Source: UBA3792 sp045114775
GTDB taxonomy: Bacteria > Bacillota > Clostridia > Christensenellales > CAG-138
Reading direction: 5' to 3'
DNA length: 64,000 bases
Assembly (NCBI GenBank): GCA_045114775.1
Contig: JBGULC010000008.1
Location: 248,001-312,000, forward strand
Position 1 is the first letter of the stretch. Each line of letters opens with the position of its first letter. Shown here piece by piece: positions 42,019 to 50,094 of the stretch. The translations under genes were made by a program, and so were the position numbers. A model generated the notes under the pieces. It saw nothing but the letters and a program-made list of their open reading frames with translations. It had not been told where the DNA came from and made no database searches.

Positions 42019-43714
42019 CGGGTCCTCCGTCCCTTTTATCCGTCAGAATGTGCTTGAACCTCCGCGCCGTATCCCGCAGCATATTCTCATGAAACGGGTC
42101 GCCGAGCCCTGCGTCGCGCAGCGTCTCGAAAAGCGTCGCGCCGTCCGGTCGTGCAGCGACCCTGCGATATGCATCGGCCGCGCCCTCAGGATCCTCCGTG
42201 CCGATGCAAAAAAGCGCCAGCGCCGCGGTCGTGCCGACCGCATAGCTGATATAGTAGAACGGCTGCTGAAACGTATGCGGGATCTGCGTCCACGTACGCG
42301 CCTCGACACCGAACGCATCGAGCCCGTATGACGCGCTGAGGCGCCCGTATTCGGCGTTCAGCCGCTCGAGGGTCAGATCCTCGCAGCCGTATGCAAAGCG
42401 CTGAAATTCATCCTCCATGCAGCCGTCGACAAGCGCATAAAGCGCATAGAAAAGTTCCGCGTCCCGCGCTGCATCGGATAAATCTCCGTATATGGTATCA
42501 TATCGCAAAACGGTCAGCAGTTCAAGTCCCAGCGCGTCGATTTCGGCAAGATCGAGCGTGTTTCCGCGCCGTGTCACATCTCCGTTCCGGTAAAACGAAG
42601 CGAAGTGTCCGAATTCATGGATGATCGCGGGCAGCGCGTCGAACCCGTTCGTCCACGCGCCGAACAGAAACGGCGTGCCGTAAGAATCGAAATACGTTGT
42701 AAAGCTCCCGGGCATTCGTACCGTGTCGCTTCCGAGGTCGTACATCCCATGCGAAGTCATATAGTCCCACGGTTCGTTCATTTCCGGCAGGATCGACACG
42801 ATCGCCGCGCGGATCCGTTCCATCGTCGGCTCCTGTTCAAATACGCTACCGTAAAGCTGCGCCGCCGCCCTGAAAAACGCGTGCTGCATGTCCGAAAGCA
42901 GCGGCGCAAACTCCGTCTTTACGATCCGGATCAGCTCCTCCGCCTCACGCGGCGTGTAATCCCGATCAAAGCATGCGTAGCGATAATCGGCATAGGACGG
43001 GAAGCCCAGCTCCCGCGCGATCGCGTTGCGTACCGGAACGAGCTCCAGAAAGATCTCCCCCGCCCTTTCATTGAACAGCTGCAGATAGGCTTCGTACAGC
43101 GCCGCAAACGCCTCCTCCGGGAGCGTCGGATCGTTCAGAATCGCATCTCCCGTCCAGCGCGTTCCGTTCCGCTCGACCGTCAGCGTTTCGGAAAGCGCCT
43201 CATATCTCCCGATCAGCTCGCGTTCATTTGCAAACAGCGGTTCCAGCGCCGGATCCGCCAACGCATCCGCCCGCCGCAGCGCTTCCACCGTTTCCGCATC
43301 GTACTGATCCGAGATCGCCGGATCCTGCGAGAGCAGCAGCGCCGCGTCGACGAGCAGCGCGCCGAGCGTGTCGAGCCGTACCGAAAGCGCGTCGTACCGC
43401 CGTTTGTTCTCCTCGTTTGTCACATCGAGGCAATATCGCACATACGCAAGCGCAGCGTCGGAGTTCAGCTTTTGATACGCCTCCGTCCGCGCATCCAGCG
43501 CGGCCTGCGCCCGTTCTCCGTTCAATTCGCCGCGCTCGATCCGAAAGAGCAGTTCTCTCGTCCGCGCGATCTCGAGCCCGGCGTCTTCCCCCGATCCATT
43601 CAGCTCCGAAAACGTGAGGTCTGTGTGACGCACGGGTTCGACCGGAGCCGTTTTGCCGCATGCGCAGCCAATGAACAGAAAGATCGTCAAGATCAGGGAG
43701 AAGAACCGTTTCAT
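41996..43714 (-). CDS. M3 family zinc metallopeptidase, lipoprotein
   Basis: 572-residue oligoendopeptidase F-like protein predicted to be outside the membrane: signal peptide with lipobox LFIGC (Cys17). The helical body ends in the zinc motif HEFGH (His366, Glu367, His370), with the third ligand expected in the NTLDLAEIDALGLELL segment. Most M3 oligopeptidases are cytoplasmic, so a lipoprotein form is notable. It is the first gene of the operon that continues with NusG_II, Gx and ApbE. The start is set by the signal peptide and AAAGG. Confidence 0.87.
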   Translation of the reverse strand: MKRFFSLILTIFLFIGCACGKTAPVEPVRHTDLTFSELNGSGEDAGLEIARTRELLFRIERGELNGERAQAALDARTEAYQKLNSDAALAYVRYCLDVTNEENKRRYDALSVRLDTLGALLVDAALLLSQDPAISDQYDAETVEALRRADALADPALEPLFANERELIGRYEALSETLTVERNGTRWTGDAILNDPTLPEEAFAALYEAYLQLFNERAGEIFLELVPVRNAIARELGFPSYADYRYACFDRDYTPREAEELIRIVKTEFAPLLSDMQHAFFRAAAQLYGSVFEQEPTMERIRAAIVSILPEMNEPWDYMTSHGMYDLGSDTVRMPGSFTTYFDSYGTPFLFGAWTNGFDALPAIIHEFGHFASFYRNGDVTRRGNTLDLAEIDALGLELLTVLRYDTIYGDLSDAARDAELFYALYALVDGCMEDEFQRFAYGCEDLTLERLNAEYGRLSASYGLDAFGVEARTWTQIPHTFQQPFYYISYAVGTTAALALFCIGTEDPEGAADAYRRVAARPDGATLFETLRDAGLGDPFHENMLRDTARRFKHILTDKRDGGPDGTEYGR

Positions 43715-43815
43715 GCGTCGCCTTTCCGGATTGTCCGGACATTCTTTCTTCCGGGCGCATCCGGGAAAGCATATGCGGAAATCCGTCGATTTTTGCCCGA
43801 AAGCGAAAGAAGCGG

Positions 43816-43844
43816 TTGTCATATCGCGAGAAATATGGTATAAA
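43816..43844 (+). promoter_or_regulatory. Sigma-A promoter of ddl-murF
   Basis: TTGTCA (43816-43821), a 17-nt spacer and TATAAA (43839-43844), about 20 nt before ddl. Confidence 0.75.
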
Positions 43845-43865
43845 GTAAAATAGTGAGGTATGGAT

Positions 43866-44894
43866 ATGAAAATTGTCGTATTGGCAGGCGGTCTTTCCCC
43901 CGAACGCGACGTGTCGTTCTCGAGCGGGACCATGGCCGCAAACGCATTGCTTTCCCTGGGGCATCAGGCGATCCTGATCGACCTCTTTTTCGGCTTACCC
44001 GATTGGGACGGCAAGACCGATCTCTTTCAGAGCGCAAAACCTCTTCCGCCGTTCCGAGTCTCGGAATCGGAGCCGGATCTCGACGCGCTGCGTCTATCCC
44101 GCCCGGAGGGGTTCAACGAATACATCGGGCTGAACGTTCCCGAGCTTTGCGAGCAGGCGGATATCGTCTATATGGCGCTGCACGGCGACTGCGGCGAAAA
44201 CGGCGAGCTGCAGGCGTTTTTCGACGCGCGCGGCATTCGCTACACGGGCTCCGGCGCCGCGGGCTGCCGCAATGCAATGGACAAATGGATCAGCAAGCAG
44301 ATGTTCGAGGCGGCAGGCATAATCACTCCGCGCGGCACGCTTTTACGCTCGGGCGATCCGTTCGATCCCGATACGCTCCCCATCCCCTGCGTCGTCAAGC
44401 CCTGCAACGGCGGCTCGTCGATCGGCGTTTCGGTCGTCACCGACCGCCGCGATCTCTATGACGCGCTGAAGCTCGCGTTCTCGATGGAGCACACGATCCT
44501 CGTTGAGGAGTACATCAAGGGCCGCGAGCTGTCCTGCGGAATCCTGGGCAGCGAAGCGCTCCCGCCGATCGAGATTATCCCGCTCCACGGCTTTTACGAT
44601 TACAAAAACAAATATCAGGCAGGCGCCTCGCGCGAGGTCACGCCCGCCGAGATCGGACAGGAAGCGACCGAAAAGATCCAAAGGATCGCCAAGCAGGTCT
44701 TTACGCTTTTAGGGCTTTCGGTCTACGGCCGCATCGACTTCCTTCTCACGGAAAACGGCGACGCCTACTGTCTCGAAGCGAACACGCTCCCCGGCATGAC
44801 CCCGACCTCCCTGCTCCCGCAGGAGGCGGCCGTCAAGGGCTACTCCTACGAACGGCTCTGCGACACGATCATTTCGCTGTCGCTCCAAAAGTGA
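43866..44894 (+). CDS. ddl: D-alanine-D-alanine ligase
   Basis: Joins two D-alanines with ATP for cell-wall precursors. 342 residues of the ATP-grasp fold: VVLAGGLSPERDVSFSSG, MALHGDCGENGELQAFFDA, CVVKPCNGGSSIGVSVV and YCLEANTLPGMTPTSLLPQE. The ATG at 43866 gives proper spacing from GAGGT; an ATG two codons earlier abuts the site. One nt separates it from murF, whose enzyme uses the product. Confidence 0.95.
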   Translation: MKIVVLAGGLSPERDVSFSSGTMAANALLSLGHQAILIDLFFGLPDWDGKTDLFQSAKPLPPFRVSESEPDLDALRLSRPEGFNEYIGLNVPELCEQADIVYMALHGDCGENGELQAFFDARGIRYTGSGAAGCRNAMDKWISKQMFEAAGIITPRGTLLRSGDPFDPDTLPIPCVVKPCNGGSSIGVSVVTDRRDLYDALKLAFSMEHTILVEEYIKGRELSCGILGSEALPPIEIIPLHGFYDYKNKYQAGASREVTPAEIGQEATEKIQRIAKQVFTLLGLSVYGRIDFLLTENGDAYCLEANTLPGMTPTSLLPQEAAVKGYSYERLCDTIISLSLQK

Positions 44895-44895
44895 T

Positions 44896-46221
44896 ATGGC
44901 TGCAAGATTCACGATCAAAGAATTGCTGGAAGCCACCGGCGGCACGCTCTTTGCGCCCGCCGATTTCGGCGATCCCGTCGTCGACGGACTGACCATCGAC
45001 ACCCGAACGCTCACGCCCGGCATGGGCTACGTCGCGATCCGCGGCGGCACGTTCGACGGGCACCGTTTTATCCCGAACGCCATGGAAAAGGGCGCGGTCC
45101 TCAGTATTTCCGACACCGACGTACCGTACCCGCATATCCGCGTCGAAAACACGGTGCTCGCCTATCAGAACATCGCGAAAATGCACCGCGAGCGGTTTGA
45201 TCTGCCGGTCGTATGCATCACCGGCAGCGTCGGCAAAACGACGACGAAGGAGATGGTCAAGGCTGTCCTCGAAACGACGCTCCGCACCCACGCGACCGTC
45301 GGCAACCTCAACAACCAGACCGGCGTTCCGACGACGGTGCTTCAGATCAACGAAACGCATGAAGTCTCCGTCATGGAGCTCGGCACAAACCATTTCGGCG
45401 AGATCGACGCGATCGCACGCGTTGCCGAGCCCACGATCTGCCTGTTCACGAACATCGGCGAAGCGCACATCGAGTTTTTCGGCTCTCGCGAGGGCATTTT
45501 CCGCGGCAAGACCGAAATGCTCAAACACATGCGTCCCGGCGGCACGATCGTTGCAAACGGCGACGACGAATATCTTCGCACGATCCCGAACGCAATCACC
45601 TACGGGCTTTCCGAAGGCGTGACCGTCCGCGCAGTCGATCTCTGCGAAAACGGCCTTGCCGGCGTTTCCTTTACCGCCGAGCTGTTCGGAAAACGGCTCC
45701 CCGTCCGTCTTTCCGTTGCAGGAAAGCATATGGTCCAAAACGCGCTTGCCGCGCTGACCGTCGCACATCTTCTCAACGTGCCGGACGAAGCGGCGCTCGC
45801 AGCGCTTGCGGTTTTCCAGCCCGGCGCCGGACGCTCGGGCGTCATCCGTACGAACCGATTCACGATCATCGACGGCTCCTATAACTGCAATCCGACTTCG
45901 ATGGAGGCCGCGCTCGACGTGCTGAACGCAGCATCCGGGCGCAAGGTCTGCATCTTCGGCGATATGCTCGAGCTCGGGCTCGACGCGCCCGCTTTCCACG
46001 CGCGCATCGGCGCGTACGCAAAGAAGCTCGGCATCGACCGGATGCTGACCGTCGGCCCGCTTGCAAGGAATGCCGCGTTCGATTCGGCAGACGCATTTGA
46101 GACCGTCGACGCGCTGATCAAAGCGCTTCCCGCTCTTTTGTGCGACGGCGACACGATCCTTGTCAAAGCCTCGTTCGGCATGCACCTTTCCGCCGTCGTC
46201 GAAGCGATCAAAGCACTTTAA
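44896..46221 (+). CDS. murF: UDP-N-acetylmuramoyl-tripeptide-D-alanyl-D-alanine ligase
   Basis: Adds D-Ala-D-Ala to the UDP-MurNAc tripeptide in the cytoplasm. 441 residues: N-terminal substrate domain (DGLTIDTRTLTPGMGYVAI), ATP loop ITGSVGKTTTKEM, NLNNQTGVPTTVLQ, MELGTNHFGEIDAIA and the C-terminal IDGSYNCNPTSMEAALDVL with FGDMLELG. Operon with ddl; a full mur cluster is not in the window. Confidence 0.96.
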   Translation: MAARFTIKELLEATGGTLFAPADFGDPVVDGLTIDTRTLTPGMGYVAIRGGTFDGHRFIPNAMEKGAVLSISDTDVPYPHIRVENTVLAYQNIAKMHRERFDLPVVCITGSVGKTTTKEMVKAVLETTLRTHATVGNLNNQTGVPTTVLQINETHEVSVMELGTNHFGEIDAIARVAEPTICLFTNIGEAHIEFFGSREGIFRGKTEMLKHMRPGGTIVANGDDEYLRTIPNAITYGLSEGVTVRAVDLCENGLAGVSFTAELFGKRLPVRLSVAGKHMVQNALAALTVAHLLNVPDEAALAALAVFQPGAGRSGVIRTNRFTIIDGSYNCNPTSMEAALDVLNAASGRKVCIFGDMLELGLDAPAFHARIGAYAKKLGIDRMLTVGPLARNAAFDSADAFETVDALIKALPALLCDGDTILVKASFGMHLSAVVEAIKAL

Positions 46222-46232
46222 GAGGCAAAGCG

Positions 46233-47246
46233 ATGGATCCCGAATTCGTACGCATATACTCCCTGTTTTTCACATCTGCTCCGATCTCCGCAGAAACGAT
46301 CGATTCAAGCCACGGAGACGATGATTTTCGCACGACCTTTCTTGTCGAAACGGAAGCCGGCACCAAAGTCGTGCTGAAGCTCGCCGACAATGATTTCACC
46401 TTTCCCGAGAAAATCGCCGTTTGGCAGCGCACGATCGAGGAGTACCGGAAACTCGGCTACGATTGCCCGCGGATCCTTGCGGACAGGACGGGCAGCTTCC
46501 CCGTCGTTTCGTACCGCGAACGCCGCTGTACCGCGTATGCCGAGGAATTTTCAACGTACCGCACCGCAGAGGACAGGGACAGTGAAGAAACGGATCACGC
46601 GCTGTATGAAACGTACAAGCGGGACGTCTGGCACATGACGGCGCAAATTGCCGCAAAGCATTTCGATTACACATCATACCCCTCTGCATACTGTCTGTTC
46701 GATACGTTCTGCCCGAGCGATAAAACGGACGAGGTCCTCGATAACGCGCTGGCATGGAAAGAATACGCAAGCACGCTGCCCGATCCCTTTCGGGAACAGG
46801 TCGAACGGATCTATAGCATATGGTCGGAAAACCGCGCCGCACTGGAGCCCATTTACCGTACCCTGCCGAGCTCCGTATTCCAGGCCGATCTCAATCCCAC
46901 CAACATTTTGCTCGACGATTCGGGCCGGTTTGTCGGCGTTTGCGATTTCAATCTTTGCGGCAGAGAGGTCTTTCTGAACTACCTCATGCGCGAAAACTAC
47001 GGTGATTTCGGCAAAGAGCTTGCCATGATCCGCGACGTGCTGAAAATCGTCAGCGCGGATTACCGGTTTTCGGATGCAGAGAAGGATGCCGCGCCGATGC
47101 TGTACCGCTGTCTGAAGCCGCTGTCGTTTATCAGTCTCGATACACTGAAGGAATGCGGAACCGATCCGCTGGCGATCCGGACCGTCCTGGACGAAACGGA
47201 ATATTATCTGACCGCCGATATTGATTTCAGATCCTGCATGGAATAA
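46233..47246 (+). CDS. Aminoglycoside phosphotransferase/kinase-fold protein
   Basis: 337 residues with the APH/choline-kinase fold: N-lobe with KVVLKLADNDFTFPEK, catalytic loop VFQADLNPTNILLDD and metal-binding CDFNLCGRE. In the catalytic loop HxD is replaced by QAD (Gln-Ala-Asp), with the Asp and Asn retained. Substrate unknown; a small-molecule or sugar kinase is more likely than drug resistance given its place. It begins 11 nt after murF and may be read with it. Confidence 0.75.
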   Translation: MDPEFVRIYSLFFTSAPISAETIDSSHGDDDFRTTFLVETEAGTKVVLKLADNDFTFPEKIAVWQRTIEEYRKLGYDCPRILADRTGSFPVVSYRERRCTAYAEEFSTYRTAEDRDSEETDHALYETYKRDVWHMTAQIAAKHFDYTSYPSAYCLFDTFCPSDKTDEVLDNALAWKEYASTLPDPFREQVERIYSIWSENRAALEPIYRTLPSSVFQADLNPTNILLDDSGRFVGVCDFNLCGREVFLNYLMRENYGDFGKELAMIRDVLKIVSADYRFSDAEKDAAPMLYRCLKPLSFISLDTLKECGTDPLAIRTVLDETEYYLTADIDFRSCME

Positions 47247-47251
47247 CGCAA

Positions 47252-47280
47252 AAGGAGCCGCGCTGTACGGCTCCTTCTTG
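47252..47280. terminator. Bidirectional terminator between the kinase gene and metK
   Basis: A 9-bp perfect stem (47252-47260 with 47268-47276, loop 47261-47267), with short T-runs on both strands. Confidence 0.75.
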
Positions 47281-47291
47281 TATTGCTCTGC

Positions 47292-48476
47292 TTATCTGAG
47301 ACGTTCGACGGTTTTCAGGAGCGCGTCGACACGGTCCGTCTTTTCCCACGGAAAGTCGGGATTGCCGAAATGTCCGTTCTTTGCGGTCTGCTGATAGATC
47401 GGACGGCGAAGGCCGAGCGTTTCGATGATCGCCTTCGGACGAAGATCGAACACCTCCGCGACTGCCTTTTCCAGCAGCTCGTCGGGGACCGTGCCCGTTC
47501 CGAACGTGTCCACGCGCACGGAGACCGGCTTTGCGACGCCGATCGCGTAAGCAACCTGCAGTTCGCAGCGGCGGGCAAGCTTTGCCGCCACAATGTTCTT
47601 TGCGATGTAGCGGGCCATGTAGCACGCGCTCCGGTCGACCTTCGTCGGATCCTTGCCGGAGAACGCACCGCCGCCGTGGCGAGCGTAGCCGCCGTAGGTG
47701 TCGACAATGATCTTGCGGCCGGTCAGGCCCGAGTCGCCCTGCGGACCGCCGATAACGAAGCGGCCGGTCGGGTTCACAAGGATGCGCGTATTCTCGTCGA
47801 ACAGCGCCGCGGGCAGCGCGGGACGGATGACGTATTCGATCATATCGCGTTCAAGCTGTTCGTGCGTGACGTGCTCGTCGTGCTGCGTGGACAGGACGAC
47901 GGTGTCGATATGGATCGGCTTGTCGCCGTCGTATTCAACGGTGACCTGCGCCTTGCCGTCGGGACGCAGATAGGTCAGCGTGCCGTTCTGACGGACCTTG
48001 GTGAGCTTTCTGGTCAGCGCGTGCGCAAGGTCGATCGGCAGCGGCATCAGGATCGGCGTTTCGTCGCAGGCATAACCGAACATCATACCCTGATCGCCCG
48101 CGCCGGTATCGAGCGGATCGGCGTCGATTCCCTGCTTGCTTTCGAGCGAGCGGTCAACGCCCAGCGCGATGTCCTCCGACTGCGCATCGAGCGCGACGAT
48201 CACGCCGCAGGTGCTGCCGTCGAAGCCGAACTTTGCGCGGTTGTATCCGATGTCGCAGACGGTTTTCCGGACGATGCTCTGGATGTCCACGTAGCATTCC
48301 GTGGTGATCTCGCCCATGACGAGCACGAGCCCCGTCGTACAGGCGGTTTCGCATGCCACGCGGGCGTTGGGGTCCTTCTCGAGGATCGCGTCGAGCACGG
48401 CGTCGCTGATCTGATCGCAGATCTTGTCGGGATGCCCGATCGTGACCGATTCACTGGTAAAATACGATTTTCTCAT
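47292..48476 (-). CDS. metK: S-adenosylmethionine synthetase
   Basis: Makes SAM from methionine and ATP. 394 residues with FTSESVTIGHPDKICDQIS, DTGAGDQGMMFGYACDET, the loop GGAFSGKDPTKVDRSA and KNGHFGNPDFPWEKTD. The ATG at 48476 follows AGAGGAG; the frame extends nine codons further without a site. Controlled by the SAM-I riboswitch directly upstream, giving feedback by the product. Confidence 0.97.
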   Translation of the reverse strand: MRKSYFTSESVTIGHPDKICDQISDAVLDAILEKDPNARVACETACTTGLVLVMGEITTECYVDIQSIVRKTVCDIGYNRAKFGFDGSTCGVIVALDAQSEDIALGVDRSLESKQGIDADPLDTGAGDQGMMFGYACDETPILMPLPIDLAHALTRKLTKVRQNGTLTYLRPDGKAQVTVEYDGDKPIHIDTVVLSTQHDEHVTHEQLERDMIEYVIRPALPAALFDENTRILVNPTGRFVIGGPQGDSGLTGRKIIVDTYGGYARHGGGAFSGKDPTKVDRSACYMARYIAKNIVAAKLARRCELQVAYAIGVAKPVSVRVDTFGTGTVPDELLEKAVAEVFDLRPKAIIETLGLRRPIYQQTAKNGHFGNPDFPWEKTDRVDALLKTVERLR

Positions 48477-48503
48477 GTTCTCCTCTTTCCGCCTTACCGA
48501 CAA

Positions 48504-48629
48504 ACAAAAAAGCTCACCGAGATGAGCTTCTATTCATCTCATCTTTCAGCTTTCGCTGCGGGAATTGGCACCTTGCAAATGCAGGTTGCCGGACTTCACA
48601 GGGCCCGTCCCTCCGTCACTCTTGATAAG
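48504..48629 (-). promoter_or_regulatory. SAM-I (S-box) riboswitch with terminator, upstream of metK
   Basis: Read on the minus strand: CTTATCAAGAGTGACGGAGG (5' side of P1 and P2), GGCAACCTGC, GCAAGGTGCCAATTCC and GCTGAAAGATGAG, all S-box hallmarks (48629 to about 48538). An intrinsic terminator follows (48510-48516 with 48523-48529, then a T-run at 48510-48504). The TCATCTC/GAGATGA pairing (48534-48540 with 48519-48525) forms an exclusive antiterminator. High SAM should therefore stop metK transcription. Confidence 0.96.
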
Positions 48630-48650
48630 GCTATTCATTTTTTCGGCTGT

Positions 48651-48679
48651 ATTGTATCATCGAATCTTGCAAAATGCAA
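48651..48679 (-). promoter_or_regulatory. metK promoter, interlocked with the tctC promoter
   Basis: Minus strand TTGCAT (48679-48674), a 17-nt spacer and TACAAT (48656-48651). Its spacer contains the -35 box of the divergent tctC promoter. Confidence 0.55.
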
Positions 48680-48695
48680 GCGATTTCTTTATAAT
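48667..48695 (+). promoter_or_regulatory. Promoter of tctCBA-aro operon
   Basis: TTGCAA (48667-48672), a 17-nt spacer and perfect TATAAT (48690-48695), 29 nt before the tctC ATG. Confidence 0.75.
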
Positions 48696-48723
48696 ATAAG
48701 CAAGTATTTTTTTGAGGTGCCGC

Positions 48724-49653
48724 ATGAAACGTCTGTTTGCTCTTCTTCTCGTGATCCCCCTTCTGTTCGGCTGCGCAAAAACGACCGTAAACGGGATCAT
48801 CCAATGGGGCGAAGGCGGCGGCACGGACACGCTGATGCGTCCGCTGTGCCAGCTTACCGAGGAGTATCTTCAGGGAACGATCTCGCTGCGCAACATGACC
48901 GGCGGCACAGGCACCGTCGCGACCCAGTACGTTTACGACAAGCCCGCCGACGGCACATATCTGCTGCTCGGCGCCGAGAACCCTGCGATGTACGACGCAT
49001 TGGGCCTTTCCGATCTGACTTATGAGGATTTCGACTGCGTGATCCTGATCGGCAGCGAAACAGTCGGCGTGACCGTTGCGTCCGATTCGCCCTATCGCGA
49101 CTTTGCCTCTCTGATCGACGCGGCAAAGGCCAACCCGGGAACGGTCCGCCTTGCGACCACCGCAAAGGGCGGCCTACCCTGGACCGTCGCGCGGTTCATC
49201 GAAGCCGTCACCGGCGCGACGTTCCGCGAGGTTCCATACGACAGCGACGCCACTGCACGCGCCGCCGTCATGAACGGCGAATGCGAGGTGACCGTCATGA
49301 AGCTTCAGGCCGGGCTCGAAGCGGTCCGCGAGGGCAAGCTCCGATACCTCTGTCTGCTTTCCGACGAACCGGTCGACGCACTTTCGGACGTGCCTCCGAT
49401 CACCGAATACGATCCCGCGTTTCGGCAATACCTGCCCTGGGGGCCGTTCTACGGTGTTTTTGTCAAGAAGGGCACCGACGCGCAAACCCGTGAAAAGCTG
49501 TCCGATGCGTTTTTGAAGGGCTTTTCCGAACCGGAATACCGGAAGCTGCTTGCCGAACTGCACGTCGATCCGCTCGGCCTTTCCGGCGATGAGGCGAACG
49601 CATGGATCGCGGCATGGCGTACGGCGAGCCTTGCCGCACTGAACGCGCAATGA
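48724..49653 (+). CDS. tctC: Tripartite tricarboxylate transporter (TTT) substrate-binding lipoprotein
   Basis: Extracytoplasmic solute receptor of a TctCBA transporter. 309 residues; signal peptide with lipobox LLFGC (Cys17), fitting a Gram-positive cell that tethers the receptor. The Bug/TctC fold is shown by the Gly-rich GGTDTLMRPLCQLTEEYL, NMTGGTGTVATQYVYDKPAD and ATTAKGGLPWTVARFIEAV segments. The ligand cannot be read off; family ligands are carboxylates. It overlaps tctB (ATGA). Confidence 0.92.
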   Translation: MKRLFALLLVIPLLFGCAKTTVNGIIQWGEGGGTDTLMRPLCQLTEEYLQGTISLRNMTGGTGTVATQYVYDKPADGTYLLLGAENPAMYDALGLSDLTYEDFDCVILIGSETVGVTVASDSPYRDFASLIDAAKANPGTVRLATTAKGGLPWTVARFIEAVTGATFREVPYDSDATARAAVMNGECEVTVMKLQAGLEAVREGKLRYLCLLSDEPVDALSDVPPITEYDPAFRQYLPWGPFYGVFVKKGTDAQTREKLSDAFLKGFSEPEYRKLLAELHVDPLGLSGDEANAWIAAWRTASLAALNAQ

Positions 49654-50087
49654 AGCGCTTTCTCAAAAGCTTCACATCGGACCGGATCTTTGCGATCCTT
49701 CTGCTGCTCGGTTCCTGCGGCGCGTTTCCCGCGTCGCTTCTTTTGATGCTGTCCGGCGCCGACCGGAACGCGACCGTATTTCCGCTTGCCGTGTCGTCCG
49801 CGTTTCTGCTTTTTGCCGTGCTCAACGTCATATTTGCGTTTCGCAGAGCATCCGACGCGCCGCGCGGCTCGCTTTCGTCCGTGCTGTGGGTCTGCGCGCT
49901 TCTTCTGGGGCTTTGCGCCGGGCTTCTGCTGCACATTCCGTTCTGGATCCTCTGTCCCGTCTTTCTGTTCGCTGCGTCGTTCGTCGTGCTGAAGCAGAAA
50001 TGGCTCCCGTCGCTGCTGTCGGCGGCGATCACGACCGGGCTCGTCTATCTCGTGTTCGCGGTACTGTTCCGCGTTCCGCTCCCGTGA
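49650..50087 (+). CDS. tctB: TTT transporter small membrane subunit
   Basis: 145 residues with four membrane helices and the loose features of TctB: a short basic N-terminus, then helices near 10-32, 38-58, 70-105 and 120-140. Identity rests mainly on the position between tctC and tctA and on length. Overlaps tctC by 4 nt and ends 7 nt before tctA. Confidence 0.88.
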   Translation: MKRFLKSFTSDRIFAILLLLGSCGAFPASLLLMLSGADRNATVFPLAVSSAFLLFAVLNVIFAFRRASDAPRGSLSSVLWVCALLLGLCAGLLLHIPFWILCPVFLFAASFVVLKQKWLPSLLSAAITTGLVYLVFAVLFRVPLP

Positions 50088-50094
50088 GGCGCTT

